A stretch of DNA of 24,414 nt, taken from contig DBKX01000379.1 in NCBI GenBank assembly GCA_002297865.1, forward strand, positions 1 to 24,414. The letters run 5' to 3'. The translations under genes and the position numbers were made by a program. The notes below the pieces were generated by a model. That model saw nothing but the letters and a program-made list of their open reading frames with translations, was not told the DNA's origin and did not search any database. How positions within the stretch are numbered: the first letter of the stretch is position 1; each line of letters starts with the position of its first letter. Below, piece after piece: positions 1 through 7,855 of the stretch. This DNA is from Lachnoclostridium sp. UBA739 (GTDB lineage: Bacteria > Bacillota_A > Clostridia > Lachnospirales > Lachnospiraceae).

Positions 1-40
1 GGCTTAGCCGGTGGTACTGATTGTTTATAAAACTATATAT
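1..40 (+). rRNA. Possible 3' end of 23S rRNA (partial)
   Basis: The opening bases (TTAGCCGGTGGTACTGATTG) resemble the conserved 3' terminus of bacterial 23S rRNA, where an AGC-TGAC-TGGTACTAAT block precedes the closing helix. If correct, the window begins inside an rRNA operon and only the last few dozen bases are seen. The closing-helix strand would be unusually A+T-rich, its 5' partner lies outside the window, and no 5S rRNA or tRNA follows in the next 270 bases. The match is short and judged by eye, so the call is tentative. Confidence 0.35.
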
Positions 41-311
41 ACAATAGTAACTCTGGATGAAATGAAGGTAGTAGTTGAGGGCGAAAATGTTCAATTAAGG
101 AGAAATGAGTGGGGATGAACTATATAGGGGGAGCTTATTAGACAATGATATTAAGTATAGTACTGGGTTCAGAGGAATTACTTAAAAAAATTTTTTTCAT
201 AAGGTGTAGATATAGATTTTGAGAAATATGCTATAGTATGATATGATATTTTTAGAATCTATATTATGCATCTTTAGGTCAATAAAAAGAGACTAGAAGA
301 GGAATTATGTA
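41..311. other. Non-coding leader region before the flavoprotein gene
   Basis: About 270 bases without a supportable gene. I see no 5S rRNA or tRNA cloverleaf. At 184-197 there is an A7T7 tract, which is expected to bend DNA, about 20 bases upstream of the -35 hexamer of the promoter for the next gene. The ribosome binding site GAAGAGG lies at 296-302. Confidence 0.5.
219..247 (+). promoter_or_regulatory. Predicted sigma-A promoter of the flavoprotein-cobB unit
   Basis: TTGAGA (219-224), a 17-base spacer and TATGAT (242-247), about 65 bases upstream of the first ATG. Each hexamer differs from consensus at one position and the spacing is ideal. Transcription should start near 254. Confidence 0.6.
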
Positions 312-1892
312 ATGGAAAAAGTTATTATTATTGGTGCTGGGCCTGCTGGACTGACTGCGGCATATAATTTATTAAAACAATCGAATGAGTATGAAGTAGA
401 ACTATTGGAAGAGACAAATGAAATAGGCGGAATCTCACGTACCGTCAAGTATAAGGAAAATAGAATGGACATTGGTGGACATAGATTTTTCTCAAAGAAT
501 AAGATGGTACAGGAATGGTGGGAAAATATTATGCCTATTCAGGGAGAACCAGCTTATGATGATAAGAAGTTAGGTAGAGAAAAAACGCTAAAGCAGGGAG
601 GACCTGATCCAGAAAAAGAGGACAGGGTTATGCTTGTTAGACAGAGAGTTTCACGAATTTATTATAAGAAGAAGTTTTTCGATTATCCAATTTCTATGAA
701 ACCTCAGACTTTTATAAATATGGGATTGGTTAAGACCATGAAAGCTGGATGCAGTTATTTAAAATCCTGTGTACATAAACTGCCAGAGAATTCTTTAGAG
801 AACTTCTATATAAATAGATTTGGACGTGTATTGTATGCGATGTTTTTTGAAGGATATACAGAGAAGCTATGGGGAAGGCATCCGAGCGAAATATCAGCTG
901 ATTGGGGATCACAAAGGGTAAAAGGACTTTCTATAAGGACTATTGTAAAGGATATGTTTTCTAAGATTATTCAAAAAGATAATAGGGAAGTGGAGACATC
1001 TTTAATTGAAGAATTTATTTATCCTAAATATGGACCAGGCCAACTTTGGGAGATTGTCGCAGATGAAATCAAAAAAATGGGTGGAACCATTACAAATGGT
1101 GCTAAGGTAAGTAATGTTGAGCTGAGTGGAAAGTGCATAAGTGCTGTTTCGTATAAAGATGCAAAGGATTGTAAAGTTAGGAAGGAAGCAGATATAGTAA
1201 TTTCCTCAATGGCAATTAAGGATCTTATAGCGAGTATGGGGAGCACGGTACCTAGTAAAATTAAAGATATTGCTTATCATCTTCCATATCGTGACTTTGT
1301 AACAATAGGTTTATTAATAGATAAATTAAACATAAAAAACACTACCAAGATAAAAACGCTTAATGATGTTGTTCCTGATTGCTGGATTTATGTACAAGAT
1401 ACAGGAGTTAGACTGGGACGTATACAGATATTTAATAACTGGTCTCCTTATTTGGTGGAAGACGTTGATACAAAAGTATGGGTTGGACTTGAGTATTTCT
1501 GTAAAGAGGGAGATTCATTCTGGAATATGTCAGACCAGGAGAGTGTAGCACTGGCAGCAGACGAACTAGTTCGAATGGGCATAATAGATGACAGAGAGTG
1601 TGTACTAGATTGGCATAGAGAAAAGGTAAAAAAGGCGTATCCTGCGTACTTTGACAGTTATAAGGATATTGATAAAGTAATTGAATATCTGAATCAGTAT
1701 GAAAATCTGTATTGTGTGGGGAGAAATGGACAACATCGCTATAATAATATGGATCACTCTATGGTTACTTCATTTGAGGCAGTTGATAATATTGTAACTG
1801 GGAGAAAAAATAAGGATAATATATGGAATGTAAATACTGAGCAGGTGTATCATGAAGAAAACAAAGAAAAGAATAAAATAGTGCGGAGATGA
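312..1892 (+). CDS. NAD(P)/FAD-dependent oxidoreductase, UDP-galactopyranose mutase / protoporphyrinogen oxidase-like
   Basis: A 526-residue soluble flavoprotein. Residues 4-14 form the Rossmann dinucleotide-binding start ([11 protein letters not shown], GxGxxG at 8-13), followed by GGISRT near 39 and GGHRFFSK at 55-62. These are typical of the amine oxidase/HemY/UDP-galactopyranose mutase superfamily. Near the C-terminus, [15 protein letters not shown] resembles the second FAD contact of UDP-galactopyranose mutases. The start is an ATG with GAAGAGG ten bases upstream. Members of this subfamily often occur in cell-surface polysaccharide loci, but no glycosyltransferase is nearby, so the substrate is unknown. 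It is about 130 residues longer than typical bacterial Glf, which argues against a simple Glf assignment. The gene is followed after 4 bases by a Sir2 gene, so the two are probably co-transcribed. Confidence 0.75.
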   Translation: MEKVIIIGAGPAGLTAAYNLLKQSNEYEVELLEETNEIGGISRTVKYKENRMDIGGHRFFSKNKMVQEWWENIMPIQGEPAYDDKKLGREKTLKQGGPDPEKEDRVMLVRQRVSRIYYKKKFFDYPISMKPQTFINMGLVKTMKAGCSYLKSCVHKLPENSLENFYINRFGRVLYAMFFEGYTEKLWGRHPSEISADWGSQRVKGLSIRTIVKDMFSKIIQKDNREVETSLIEEFIYPKYGPGQLWEIVADEIKKMGGTITNGAKVSNVELSGKCISAVSYKDAKDCKVRKEADIVISSMAIKDLIASMGSTVPSKIKDIAYHLPYRDFVTIGLLIDKLNIKNTTKIKTLNDVVPDCWIYVQDTGVRLGRIQIFNNWSPYLVEDVDTKVWVGLEYFCKEGDSFWNMSDQESVALAADELVRMGIIDDRECVLDWHREKVKKAYPAYFDSYKDIDKVIEYLNQYENLYCVGRNGQHRYNNMDHSMVTSFEAVDNIVTGRKNKDNIWNVNTEQVYHEENKEKNKIVRR

Positions 1893-1896
1893 TTTT

Positions 1897-2634
1897 ATGG
1901 ATCAAAAAGTGAATCAGTTGGTTGATATTATAAGGGGCAGTAATAATATAGTATTTTTTGGAGGAGCCGGGGTAAGCACTGCAAGTGGAATACCTGATTT
2001 TCGTAGTTCGAATGGACTTTATAGTAAAAGGTTGAATCGTAATTTTACGCCCGAGCAGGCCGTATCGCATTCCTTCTTTGTGAGATATCCAGAGGAATTT
2101 TTTGATTTTTATAAAAAGAATTTAGTTTATCCGGATGCAAAACCGAATGATTGTCATATTGCGTTAGCAAAGTTAGAGGAGGAGGGTAAGTTAAAAGCCA
2201 TTGTTACGCAAAATATTGATGGGTTACATCAGGCTGCAGGAAGTAAAAGGGTATATGAACTTCATGGTTCTGTATTAAGAAATTATTGTACAAGATGTAT
2301 GGAATTTTATGATGCAGAATATGTAATGAAAGCAGATGGTGTGCCAAGATGCGACAAGTGTGGTGGAATTGTAAAACCAGACGTTGTATTGTATGAAGAG
2401 GGACTGGATGATGCCACAATAAGTGGAGCAATAAAGGCTATATCTGAAGCAAATACGCTTATTATAGGAGGGACATCTTTAGTTGTATATCCAGCAGCAG
2501 GATTAATTAATTATTTTAGAGGGAAAAATTTAGTGCTAATTAATAAGAGTTCTACATCGGCAGATAGTAAGGCAGATTTAGTAATAAATGATGATATTGC
2601 CAAGGTGATGAAAGAAGCAGTAAACAAATTGTAG
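1897..2634 (+). CDS. cobB: NAD-dependent protein deacylase, Sir2 family
   Basis: Sirtuin of 245 residues, the usual bacterial length. It removes acyl groups from protein lysines using NAD+, giving nicotinamide and O-acyl-ADP-ribose. The NAD-binding motif GAGVSTASGIPDFRS begins at residue 23, TQNIDGLH is at 104-111, the catalytic His is H123 in ELHGS, and a structural zinc site is formed by C131, C134, C152 and C155. The GGTSLVVYPA segment near 190 is the second NAD-contacting motif. The gene starts 4 bases after the flavoprotein stop, with GCGGAGA as ribosome binding site overlapping the end of that gene, so translation is probably coupled. Targets cannot be read from sequence; in related bacteria acetyl-CoA synthetase is a common target, but it is not encoded here. 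Confidence 0.93.
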   Translation: MDQKVNQLVDIIRGSNNIVFFGGAGVSTASGIPDFRSSNGLYSKRLNRNFTPEQAVSHSFFVRYPEEFFDFYKKNLVYPDAKPNDCHIALAKLEEEGKLKAIVTQNIDGLHQAAGSKRVYELHGSVLRNYCTRCMEFYDAEYVMKADGVPRCDKCGGIVKPDVVLYEEGLDDATISGAIKAISEANTLIIGGTSLVVYPAAGLINYFRGKNLVLINKSSTSADSKADLVINDDIAKVMKEAVNKL

Positions 2635-2964
2635 TATAATTTAAGCATAAAATTGGACAGGAAATCTGTTTATATAAGAGTAAACTATATACCCCATTAT
2701 GGAATGGTCATAAAATAAACCAGTTCGTTGTCTTATTAAGTAAATAGAAATATCGTTTATGGGGTTCTTTTTAAGGATAAATGTATATCATATTACTATC
2801 ATTTTATGGGGGATTGTGTTGGTGCAAAAATCTCTAAAAGTAGCATGAATAGGCTAACATGCTAATTGCAATCTGTTTCATATTGTGTTATTGTATCATA
2901 GTAGTGTTAAGTTTATAACAAGCCCATTACAATCAATCAAATATCCTTTATGTGGAAAAAATAG
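2635..2964. other. Long intergenic region between cobB and the fab operon
   Basis: No convincing gene. ACCCCAT (2691-2697) can pair with ATGGGGT (2759-2765), followed by a T-rich run (TTCTTTTT, 2765-2772), and a nested ATAAAC/GTTTAT pair exists. This may be a weak, long-looped terminator for the cobB unit. TAGCATG (2841-2847) and CATGCTA (2858-2864) form a second 7-bp inverted repeat. An 18-codon open frame from 2781 has a poorly spaced AAGGA and is not called. I recognise no riboswitch. Confidence 0.4.
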
Positions 2965-2993
2965 TTGACAGCATAACTATAAAATAATATACT
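2965..2993 (+). promoter_or_regulatory. Predicted sigma-A promoter of the fab operon
   Basis: Exact TTGACA (2965-2970), 17-base spacer, TATACT (2988-2993). Transcription would start near 3000, giving a leader of about 33 bases before fabH. The -10 is adjacent to and partly overlaps the palindrome at 2990-3008. Confidence 0.8.
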
Positions 2994-3008
2994 TTGACTA
3001 TCAAAGTA
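2990..3008. promoter_or_regulatory. FabT-like operator over the -10/+1 of the fab promoter
   Basis: TACTTTGACTATCAAAGTA is an inverted repeat with perfect 8-base arms around a 3-base centre. Its 17-base core agrees with the published FabT (MarR-family fatty-acid repressor) consensus ANTTTGATTATCAAATT at all but two of the defined positions. Its position over the -10 and transcription start is what a repressor site should have. In relatives the repressor binds long-chain acyl-ACP and shuts off the operon. No fabT gene is in this window, so the regulator must be encoded elsewhere. Confidence 0.75.
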
Positions 3009-3032
3009 TTTTTAGACATAAGGGGATGCATT

Positions 3033-3989
3033 ATGAAAGTGATTGGTACAGGGAGTTATTTACCCGATTGTATTATTACTAACGAAGCACTTACTGGTAT
3101 GGTTGATACGTCTGATGAGTGGATTCAAAGTCGTACTGGAATAAAGGAAAGGCGAGTATCATGTGGAGAAGAGAATACGCAATTTGCTATTAAGGCAGCT
3201 AGAAGAGCTGTTGAAAACTCAGGATTGAAGCCGGATGATATAGGAATTATAATTGTGGCTACGGCAACATCGGATTACGTAACACCAAGTGTTGCTTGCT
3301 TTGTTCAAGAAGCATTGAATATACCAAAAGCAATTGCATTTGATATCAATGCAGCATGTGCAGGGTTTGTGTATGCTTTAAATACAGCATACTGTTACCT
3401 GAATTCGGGTATGGCAGAGAATGCACTAATTATAGGATCTGAGACACTGTCAAAGATTACGGATTATTCGGATAGAGGAACCTGTGTATTATTTGCAGAT
3501 GCATCAGGAGCAGTCGTTGTCAGGCGGAAGAGTAAACATGAGTTTGTCAGTGAATTAGGGGCTGATGGCACTAAGAATCAAGTCATACATTGCAAACAGC
3601 GCCCAATCAGCAATTGTATTATAAAAAATGAGTGTAGAATTGATTATTTACATATGAATGGTAGAGAGGTTTACAAATTTGTTGTAAAAGAGATACCAGC
3701 TCTTATAACTAGGGTAATTGAAAAATCAGACATTAAAATTGGTGATGTGAAATATTTTATATTACACCAGGCAAATAAGAGGATGAATGAAATAATAGCA
3801 AAAAATTTAGGACTCAGCTTTGACAAATTTCCTTGCAATTTGGAGAGGACAGGTAATACGTCAGCTGCTTCTGTTCCAGTTTTACTAGATGAGGTAAATC
3901 GGAAGGGAATGTTGAGTCGTGGAGATTATATTGTAATATGTTCCTTTGGTGCAGGAATGACTTGGGGGGCAAGTTTACTTAGATGGTAA
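3033..3989 (+). CDS. fabH: 3-oxoacyl-[acyl-carrier-protein] synthase III
   Basis: FabH (KAS III) condenses acetyl-CoA or another primer with malonyl-ACP to start fatty-acid chains. The protein is 318 residues, the standard length, with the catalytic triad visible: C109 in INAACAGF, H245 in ILHQANKR and N275 in ERTGNTSA. Start choice: the frame is open from a TTG at 2994, but that codon lies inside the promoter/operator. The ATG at 3033 has AAGGGGATG (3020-3028) upstream and gives the typical MKVIGTGSYLP N-terminus. It is the first gene of the fab operon, with acpP 52 bases downstream. Expression is expected to be controlled by the FabT-like operator. Whether it prefers straight or branched primers cannot be told from the sequence alone. 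Confidence 0.95.
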   Translation: MKVIGTGSYLPDCIITNEALTGMVDTSDEWIQSRTGIKERRVSCGEENTQFAIKAARRAVENSGLKPDDIGIIIVATATSDYVTPSVACFVQEALNIPKAIAFDINAACAGFVYALNTAYCYLNSGMAENALIIGSETLSKITDYSDRGTCVLFADASGAVVVRRKSKHEFVSELGADGTKNQVIHCKQRPISNCIIKNECRIDYLHMNGREVYKFVVKEIPALITRVIEKSDIKIGDVKYFILHQANKRMNEIIAKNLGLSFDKFPCNLERTGNTSAASVPVLLDEVNRKGMLSRGDYIVICSFGAGMTWGASLLRW

Positions 3990-4041
3990 ATAATAAACAA
4001 TGTTTATTAAGTATATGATTAATTTTTTAGGAGGAAGAAAG

Positions 4042-4272
4042 ATGAAATTAGATGAATTAAAACAAATTGTTGCAGAAGAGTTAAATGTTTCAGTGGAGGA
4101 ATTAACTGAGTCAACAAAGTTTATTGATGACTTAGGAGCTGATTCATTAGACTTATTCCAGTTAGCTATGGCTATGGAAGAAAAGTTCGAAATTGAAATT
4201 CCAAGTGAAGATTTAGAAAAAATCATTACAGTTGGTGATGCAGCAAAATATGTAGAAGAAAAATTAGCATAA
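4042..4272 (+). CDS. acpP: Acyl carrier protein
   Basis: Acidic 76-residue ACP that carries the growing acyl chain on a 4'-phosphopantetheine arm attached to S35 in the GADSLD motif. The sequence after it (LFQLAMAMEEKF) matches helix II, the surface recognised by FAS enzymes, although FQL replaces the more common VEL. The ATG at 4042 follows a perfect AGGAGG at 4029-4034; the open frame further upstream to 4000 has no ribosome binding site. It lies between fabH and fabD and is followed directly by a hairpin terminator. This should make the acpP message more abundant than the downstream genes, in keeping with the high cellular ACP demand. Confidence 0.96.
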   Translation: MKLDELKQIVAEELNVSVEELTESTKFIDDLGADSLDLFQLAMAMEEKFEIEIPSEDLEKIITVGDAAKYVEEKLA

Positions 4273-4281
4273 GAAAAAATG

Positions 4282-4320
4282 GGTGCAAACTTCCTCTAAT
4301 GGAGTAGTTTGCGCCTTTTT
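4282..4320 (+). terminator. Intra-operon intrinsic terminator after acpP
   Basis: GGTGCAAACT (4282-4291) pairs with AGTTTGCGCC (4306-4315), ten base pairs including one G-U. A TCC/GGA pair lies in the loop, and T5 follows at 4316-4320. It sits between two co-directional genes of the same pathway, with no clear promoter before fabD, so it probably terminates only part of the transcripts. Confidence 0.8.
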
Positions 4321-4373
4321 ACTGTATAGGCAAGTCATTTGTAGACTTAATATGTGTGAAGGATGGTGTAGAG

Positions 4374-5324
4374 ATGGGAAAGGTGGCATTTGTATTTCCT
4401 GGTCAAGGAGCCCAAGTTGTTGGAATGGCAAAGGAATTTTATGACGTATTTTCAGAGAGTAAAGAAATCTTTGACATAGCTGAACAAGAATTAGACTTTG
4501 ACATTAAAAAAATTTGCTTTGAGGAAAATGAGGATATTAATAAAACGGAATATACACAGGCCGCAATATTAACAGCGAGTACAAGTATTATGAAGGCAGT
4601 AGAGTTAAAAAATATAAAACCAGATTATACGGCTGGCTTAAGTTTAGGTGAATTTACTGCTTTGGTTGCCAATGGCACATTATCATTTGCGGATGCAGTT
4701 AAAATGGTTCGTAAAAGAGGAATTTACATGGAAAATGAAGTGCCTGCAGGAAAAGGAACTATGGCTGCAATAATAGGTGGTGCTACAGAAAAGATCGAGG
4801 AAATATGTGAAGAAGTTACAAAGGAGATCGGAAAGCCAGTTGAACCTGCAAATTATAACTGTCCTGGTCAGATTGTAATCTCTGGCGAAACAAGTGCAGT
4901 GGAACTTGCAAAAGCACGTTTAGATGGGGCGGGAGCACGTAAAACTGTTCTATTAAAGGTAAGTGGACCATTCCACTCTGTTATGTTGGAAGGCGTTGAG
5001 GAAAAGTTAAGAGAAGAGTTTAAAAAGGTTACTTTTCATGAGGGAAACACCCCATATGTATCAAGTGTAAATGCTGAGGTTATAGCAGCAGATGCAGACA
5101 GAAGTGAAATCAAAGCGCTCCTAGAAAAACAGGTTCATGTATCTGTAAAATGGCAGCAAGCTGTTGAGACATTGTTAAATGAAGGTGTTGATACATTTAT
5201 TGAAATTGGACCAGGAAAAACATTGAGTAGTTTTATTAGGAGAATTTCAAGAAAGGTTAATGTTATCAGCATTAATTCTGTTAGTGATTTGGATAAATTA
5301 AATCAGATGTCAAAGGAATGTTGA
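4374..5324 (+). CDS. fabD: Malonyl-CoA:ACP transacylase
   Basis: FabD transfers the malonyl group from malonyl-CoA to ACP, supplying extender units. The protein is 316 residues, with the opening motif FVFPGQGAQ, the nucleophile S90 in GLSLGEF, R115 in RKRG, H201 in GPFHS, and a closing EIGPGKTLS segment, all standard for the family. Start choice: the frame opens at GTG 4356, but the ATG at 4374 has AAGGATGG (4359-4366) at usable spacing and gives the canonical [12 protein letters not shown] start. The gene follows the acpP terminator by about 50 bases. I see no good promoter there, so it is likely transcribed by read-through. Confidence 0.95.
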   Translation: MGKVAFVFPGQGAQVVGMAKEFYDVFSESKEIFDIAEQELDFDIKKICFEENEDINKTEYTQAAILTASTSIMKAVELKNIKPDYTAGLSLGEFTALVANGTLSFADAVKMVRKRGIYMENEVPAGKGTMAAIIGGATEKIEEICEEVTKEIGKPVEPANYNCPGQIVISGETSAVELAKARLDGAGARKTVLLKVSGPFHSVMLEGVEEKLREEFKKVTFHEGNTPYVSSVNAEVIAADADRSEIKALLEKQVHVSVKWQQAVETLLNEGVDTFIEIGPGKTLSSFIRRISRKVNVISINSVSDLDKLNQMSKEC

Positions 5325-5349
5325 TAACTATCTTGGAAGGGAGACGGGT

Positions 5350-6090
5350 ATGTTTGAAGGAAAAGTTGCATTAGTAACTGGAGCCAGTCGTGGTATTGGA
5401 AGAGAAGTAGCAATTCAGTTAGCCAGTAAAGGCGCAAATGTTATTGTTAACTATGCAGGAAGCAAGGAAGCAGCAGAACAGGTTGTAAAGGAAATAAAGG
5501 AAGCGGGTGGTCAAGCGTCACCTTATCAATGCAATGTGAATGACTTTTCTGCAGTAAAAGATATGATTGATTCCATAGTAAAAGAATATGGCAGTATTGA
5601 TATTATTGTAAACAATGCAGGAATTACGAAAGACAACTTACTTCTTAGAATGAGTGAAACAGAATTTGATGATGTAATTGATGTAAATTTAAAGGGAACA
5701 TTTAATGTCTGTAAACATGCAATTCGTTACATGTTAAAGAAACGCGAAGGAAGAATTATTAATATTGCTTCAGTTGTTGGAATAACAGGTAATGTAGGGC
5801 AAGCTAATTATTGTGCGTCTAAAGCAGGTATTATTGGAATTACTAAGAGCATTGCAAAAGAAGTTGCAGCCAAGGGAGTTACAGTCAATGCAGTTGCACC
5901 AGGTTTTATCCAAACAGATATGACCAATGTTTTGTCTGATAAAGTGAAACAAGAACTTTTAGATTCCTTACCAATGAAACGTATCGGTACACCAACAGAT
6001 ATTGCGAATGCTGTTTGCTTTTTAGCTTCTGATAATGCAAGTTATATTACAGGTCATGTGCTAGAAGTAAATGGTGGAATGAATATGTAG
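5350..6090 (+). CDS. fabG: 3-oxoacyl-[acyl-carrier-protein] reductase
   Basis: FabG, a short-chain dehydrogenase/reductase, performs the NADPH-dependent reduction of 3-ketoacyl-ACP to 3-hydroxyacyl-ACP. It has 246 residues. TGASRGIG at 10-17 is the cofactor-binding loop, NNAG is at 88-91, and the catalytic residues are S141, Y154 and K158 (YCASK). The C-terminus, ending in [14 protein letters not shown], is typical of FabG. The gene starts 25 bases after fabD with an AAGGGAG ribosome binding site and is followed 20 bases later by fabF. The operon context supports FabG over other members of this large family. Confidence 0.95.
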   Translation: MFEGKVALVTGASRGIGREVAIQLASKGANVIVNYAGSKEAAEQVVKEIKEAGGQASPYQCNVNDFSAVKDMIDSIVKEYGSIDIIVNNAGITKDNLLLRMSETEFDDVIDVNLKGTFNVCKHAIRYMLKKREGRIINIASVVGITGNVGQANYCASKAGIIGITKSIAKEVAAKGVTVNAVAPGFIQTDMTNVLSDKVKQELLDSLPMKRIGTPTDIANAVCFLASDNASYITGHVLEVNGGMNM

Positions 6091-6110
6091 AGACTAGTGA
6101 GGTAGAAGAA

Positions 6111-7349
6111 ATGGAACGTAGAGTTGTAGTAACGGGTATGGGGGCAATTACCCCGATTGGAAATAATGTAGAAGAATTCTGGGAAGGTCTAAAAAACAAC
6201 AAGGTTGGAATAGGTCCAATTACGAAATTTGATTCTGAGAAATTTAAGGTTAATGTTGCAGCAGAAGTAAAAGATTTTGATGGAAAAGAATATTTGGATC
6301 CAAAGGCTTGTAAGAGACTGGATCTGTTTAGTCAGTATGCAATCGTTGCAGCAAGAGAAGCATTGAAGATGTCAGGATATGTAGTAACGGAAGAAAATGC
6401 CGATCGTATAGGTTGTATTGTTGGTTCTGGTGTAGGGGGTATTAAAACTCAGGAATATGAAACAATGAGATGTTTTGAAAAGGGGCCAAGAAGAGTGTCT
6501 CCTTTCATGGTCCCTATGTTTATATCCAATATGGCAGCAGGTAATGTAGCAATTGATCTTGGTTTACGTGGAAAGTGTTTTTCTATTAGCACTGCATGTG
6601 CAACAGGAACACATTGTATTGGAGAAGCATTCCGTTCAATAAAATATGGAGAAGTAGATGCTATGATAACAGGTGGTTCAGAAGCGGGAGTTGCAGCTTC
6701 AGGAGTTGCAGGCTTTGACAGTTTAAATGCGATTTCTACAACAGATGATCCTAAAATGGCGTCTATTCCATTTGATGCAAATAGAAGTGGTTTCGTTGTT
6801 GGTGAAGGTGCAGGAATTCTTATGCTAGAGGAATTAGAATCAGCGAAAGCAAGAAATGCTACTATTTTAGCTGAAATCGTAGGGTATGGTGCAACTTGTG
6901 ATGCATTTCATATTACTTGTCCTATGGAAGATGGTTCAGGTTCCACAAAGGCAATGAAATTAGCAATGCAAGAAGCTGGAATTAAGGCAGAAGATGTTTC
7001 ATATATCAACGCTCACGGAACTAGTACACATTTAAATGATGCAACTGAAACGAAAGCGATTAAGGGAGCATTTGGTGACCATGCGTATAAGTTAGCGGTT
7101 AATTCTACAAAGTCTATGATTGGACATTTACTTGGTGCAGCAGGTGCAGTTGAATGTGTTGCAACAATTAAGGAAATTCAGAATCAATACGTACATGCTA
7201 CAGTAGGTTTACATACACCTGATCCAGAATGTGACTTAGACTATGTTCCAAATGAAGGAAGAGTGTTAGATATAAAATATGCCTTATCGAATTCACTTGG
7301 CTTTGGTGGTCATAATGCTAGTATTATTGTAAAAAAATATGAGGGGTAG
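6111..7349 (+). CDS. fabF: 3-oxoacyl-[acyl-carrier-protein] synthase II
   Basis: FabF (KAS II) elongates acyl-ACP with malonyl-ACP. It has 412 residues. The Cys-His-His set is visible: C163 in STACATGTH, H302 in NAHGTSTHLND and H339 in KSMIGHLLGA, with K334 just before. The C-terminus NSLGFGGHNAS is the usual KAS II signature. It begins 20 bases after fabG, and its stop codon overlaps the first potential start of fabZ, so the two are likely translationally coupled. It is the only elongating condensing enzyme in the window. Confidence 0.96.
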   Translation: MERRVVVTGMGAITPIGNNVEEFWEGLKNNKVGIGPITKFDSEKFKVNVAAEVKDFDGKEYLDPKACKRLDLFSQYAIVAAREALKMSGYVVTEENADRIGCIVGSGVGGIKTQEYETMRCFEKGPRRVSPFMVPMFISNMAAGNVAIDLGLRGKCFSISTACATGTHCIGEAFRSIKYGEVDAMITGGSEAGVAASGVAGFDSLNAISTTDDPKMASIPFDANRSGFVVGEGAGILMLEELESAKARNATILAEIVGYGATCDAFHITCPMEDGSGSTKAMKLAMQEAGIKAEDVSYINAHGTSTHLNDATETKAIKGAFGDHAYKLAVNSTKSMIGHLLGAAGAVECVATIKEIQNQYVHATVGLHTPDPECDLDYVPNEGRVLDIKYALSNSLGFGGHNASIIVKKYEG

Positions 7350-7357
7350 TGAGAGTG

Positions 7358-7780
7358 ATGCTAGAGATTGAAGATATTAAGAAAATCATCCCTCATAGAA
7401 GTCCAATGCTTCTTATTGATCGAGTCGATGAGATTAATCCAGGTGTTTCTGCAGTTGGATATAAAGCGGTAAGTTATAATGAACCATTTTTTCAAGGGCA
7501 TTTTCCAGATTATCCAGTAATGCCAGGAGTATTAATCGTAGAAGCGATTGCTCAGACTGGAGCCGTTGCATTATTAAGCTGCGAAGAATTTAAAAATAAG
7601 TTAGTTTTCTTTGGTGGAATTAATAAAGCAAAATTTAGAAAACAGGTTAGACCAGGATGTGTTCTTCGTTTAGAAACAGAAGTAGTGAAGATTAAGGGCA
7701 CTGTAGGTATTGGTGTTGGAAAGGCGTATGTAGAAGATACACTTATGACAGAAGTAGAATTTACATTTGTTATTCAGTAA
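7358..7780 (+). CDS. fabZ: 3-hydroxyacyl-[acyl-carrier-protein] dehydratase
   Basis: FabZ is a single hot-dog-fold dehydratase that converts 3-hydroxyacyl-ACP to trans-2-enoyl-ACP. It has 140 residues from ATG 7358, with catalytic H48 in GHFPDYPVMPG and E62 in VEAIAQ. Start choice: the frame is open from GTG 7349, overlapping the fabF stop, but GAGGGG at 7341-7346 is well spaced only for 7355 or 7358, and MLEIEDIKKIIPHR is the usual N-terminus. It is the last gene of the operon here. In many clostridia accB lies between fabF and fabZ and the other acc genes follow; neither is the case here. Confidence 0.95.
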   Translation: MLEIEDIKKIIPHRSPMLLIDRVDEINPGVSAVGYKAVSYNEPFFQGHFPDYPVMPGVLIVEAIAQTGAVALLSCEEFKNKLVFFGGINKAKFRKQVRPGCVLRLETEVVKIKGTVGIGVGKAYVEDTLMTEVEFTFVIQ

Positions 7781-7786
7781 TTAGTC

Positions 7787-7815
7787 TTGCATATTTGCAA
7801 AACACATGTTAGAAT
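7787..7815 (+). promoter_or_regulatory. Predicted promoter of the DUF2752 gene
   Basis: TTGCAT (7787-7792), 17-base spacer, TAGAAT (7810-7815), immediately after fabZ. Start of transcription near 7822. This suggests the DUF2752 gene can be expressed separately from the fab operon. Confidence 0.5.
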
Positions 7816-7855
7816 TCATAGCACGTAAGGATGTTTGAGTGAGAGACAGGTGACG

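Noticed and set aside
184..197. A7T7 tract considered as a terminator
   Set aside because: It has no G+C stem; it is better explained as bent DNA upstream of the promoter at 219-247.
2781..2837. An 18-codon open frame (starting MYIILLSFYGG) in the cobB-fabH gap
   Set aside because: Very short, ribosome binding site too close to the ATG, no conserved context; not distinguishable from chance.
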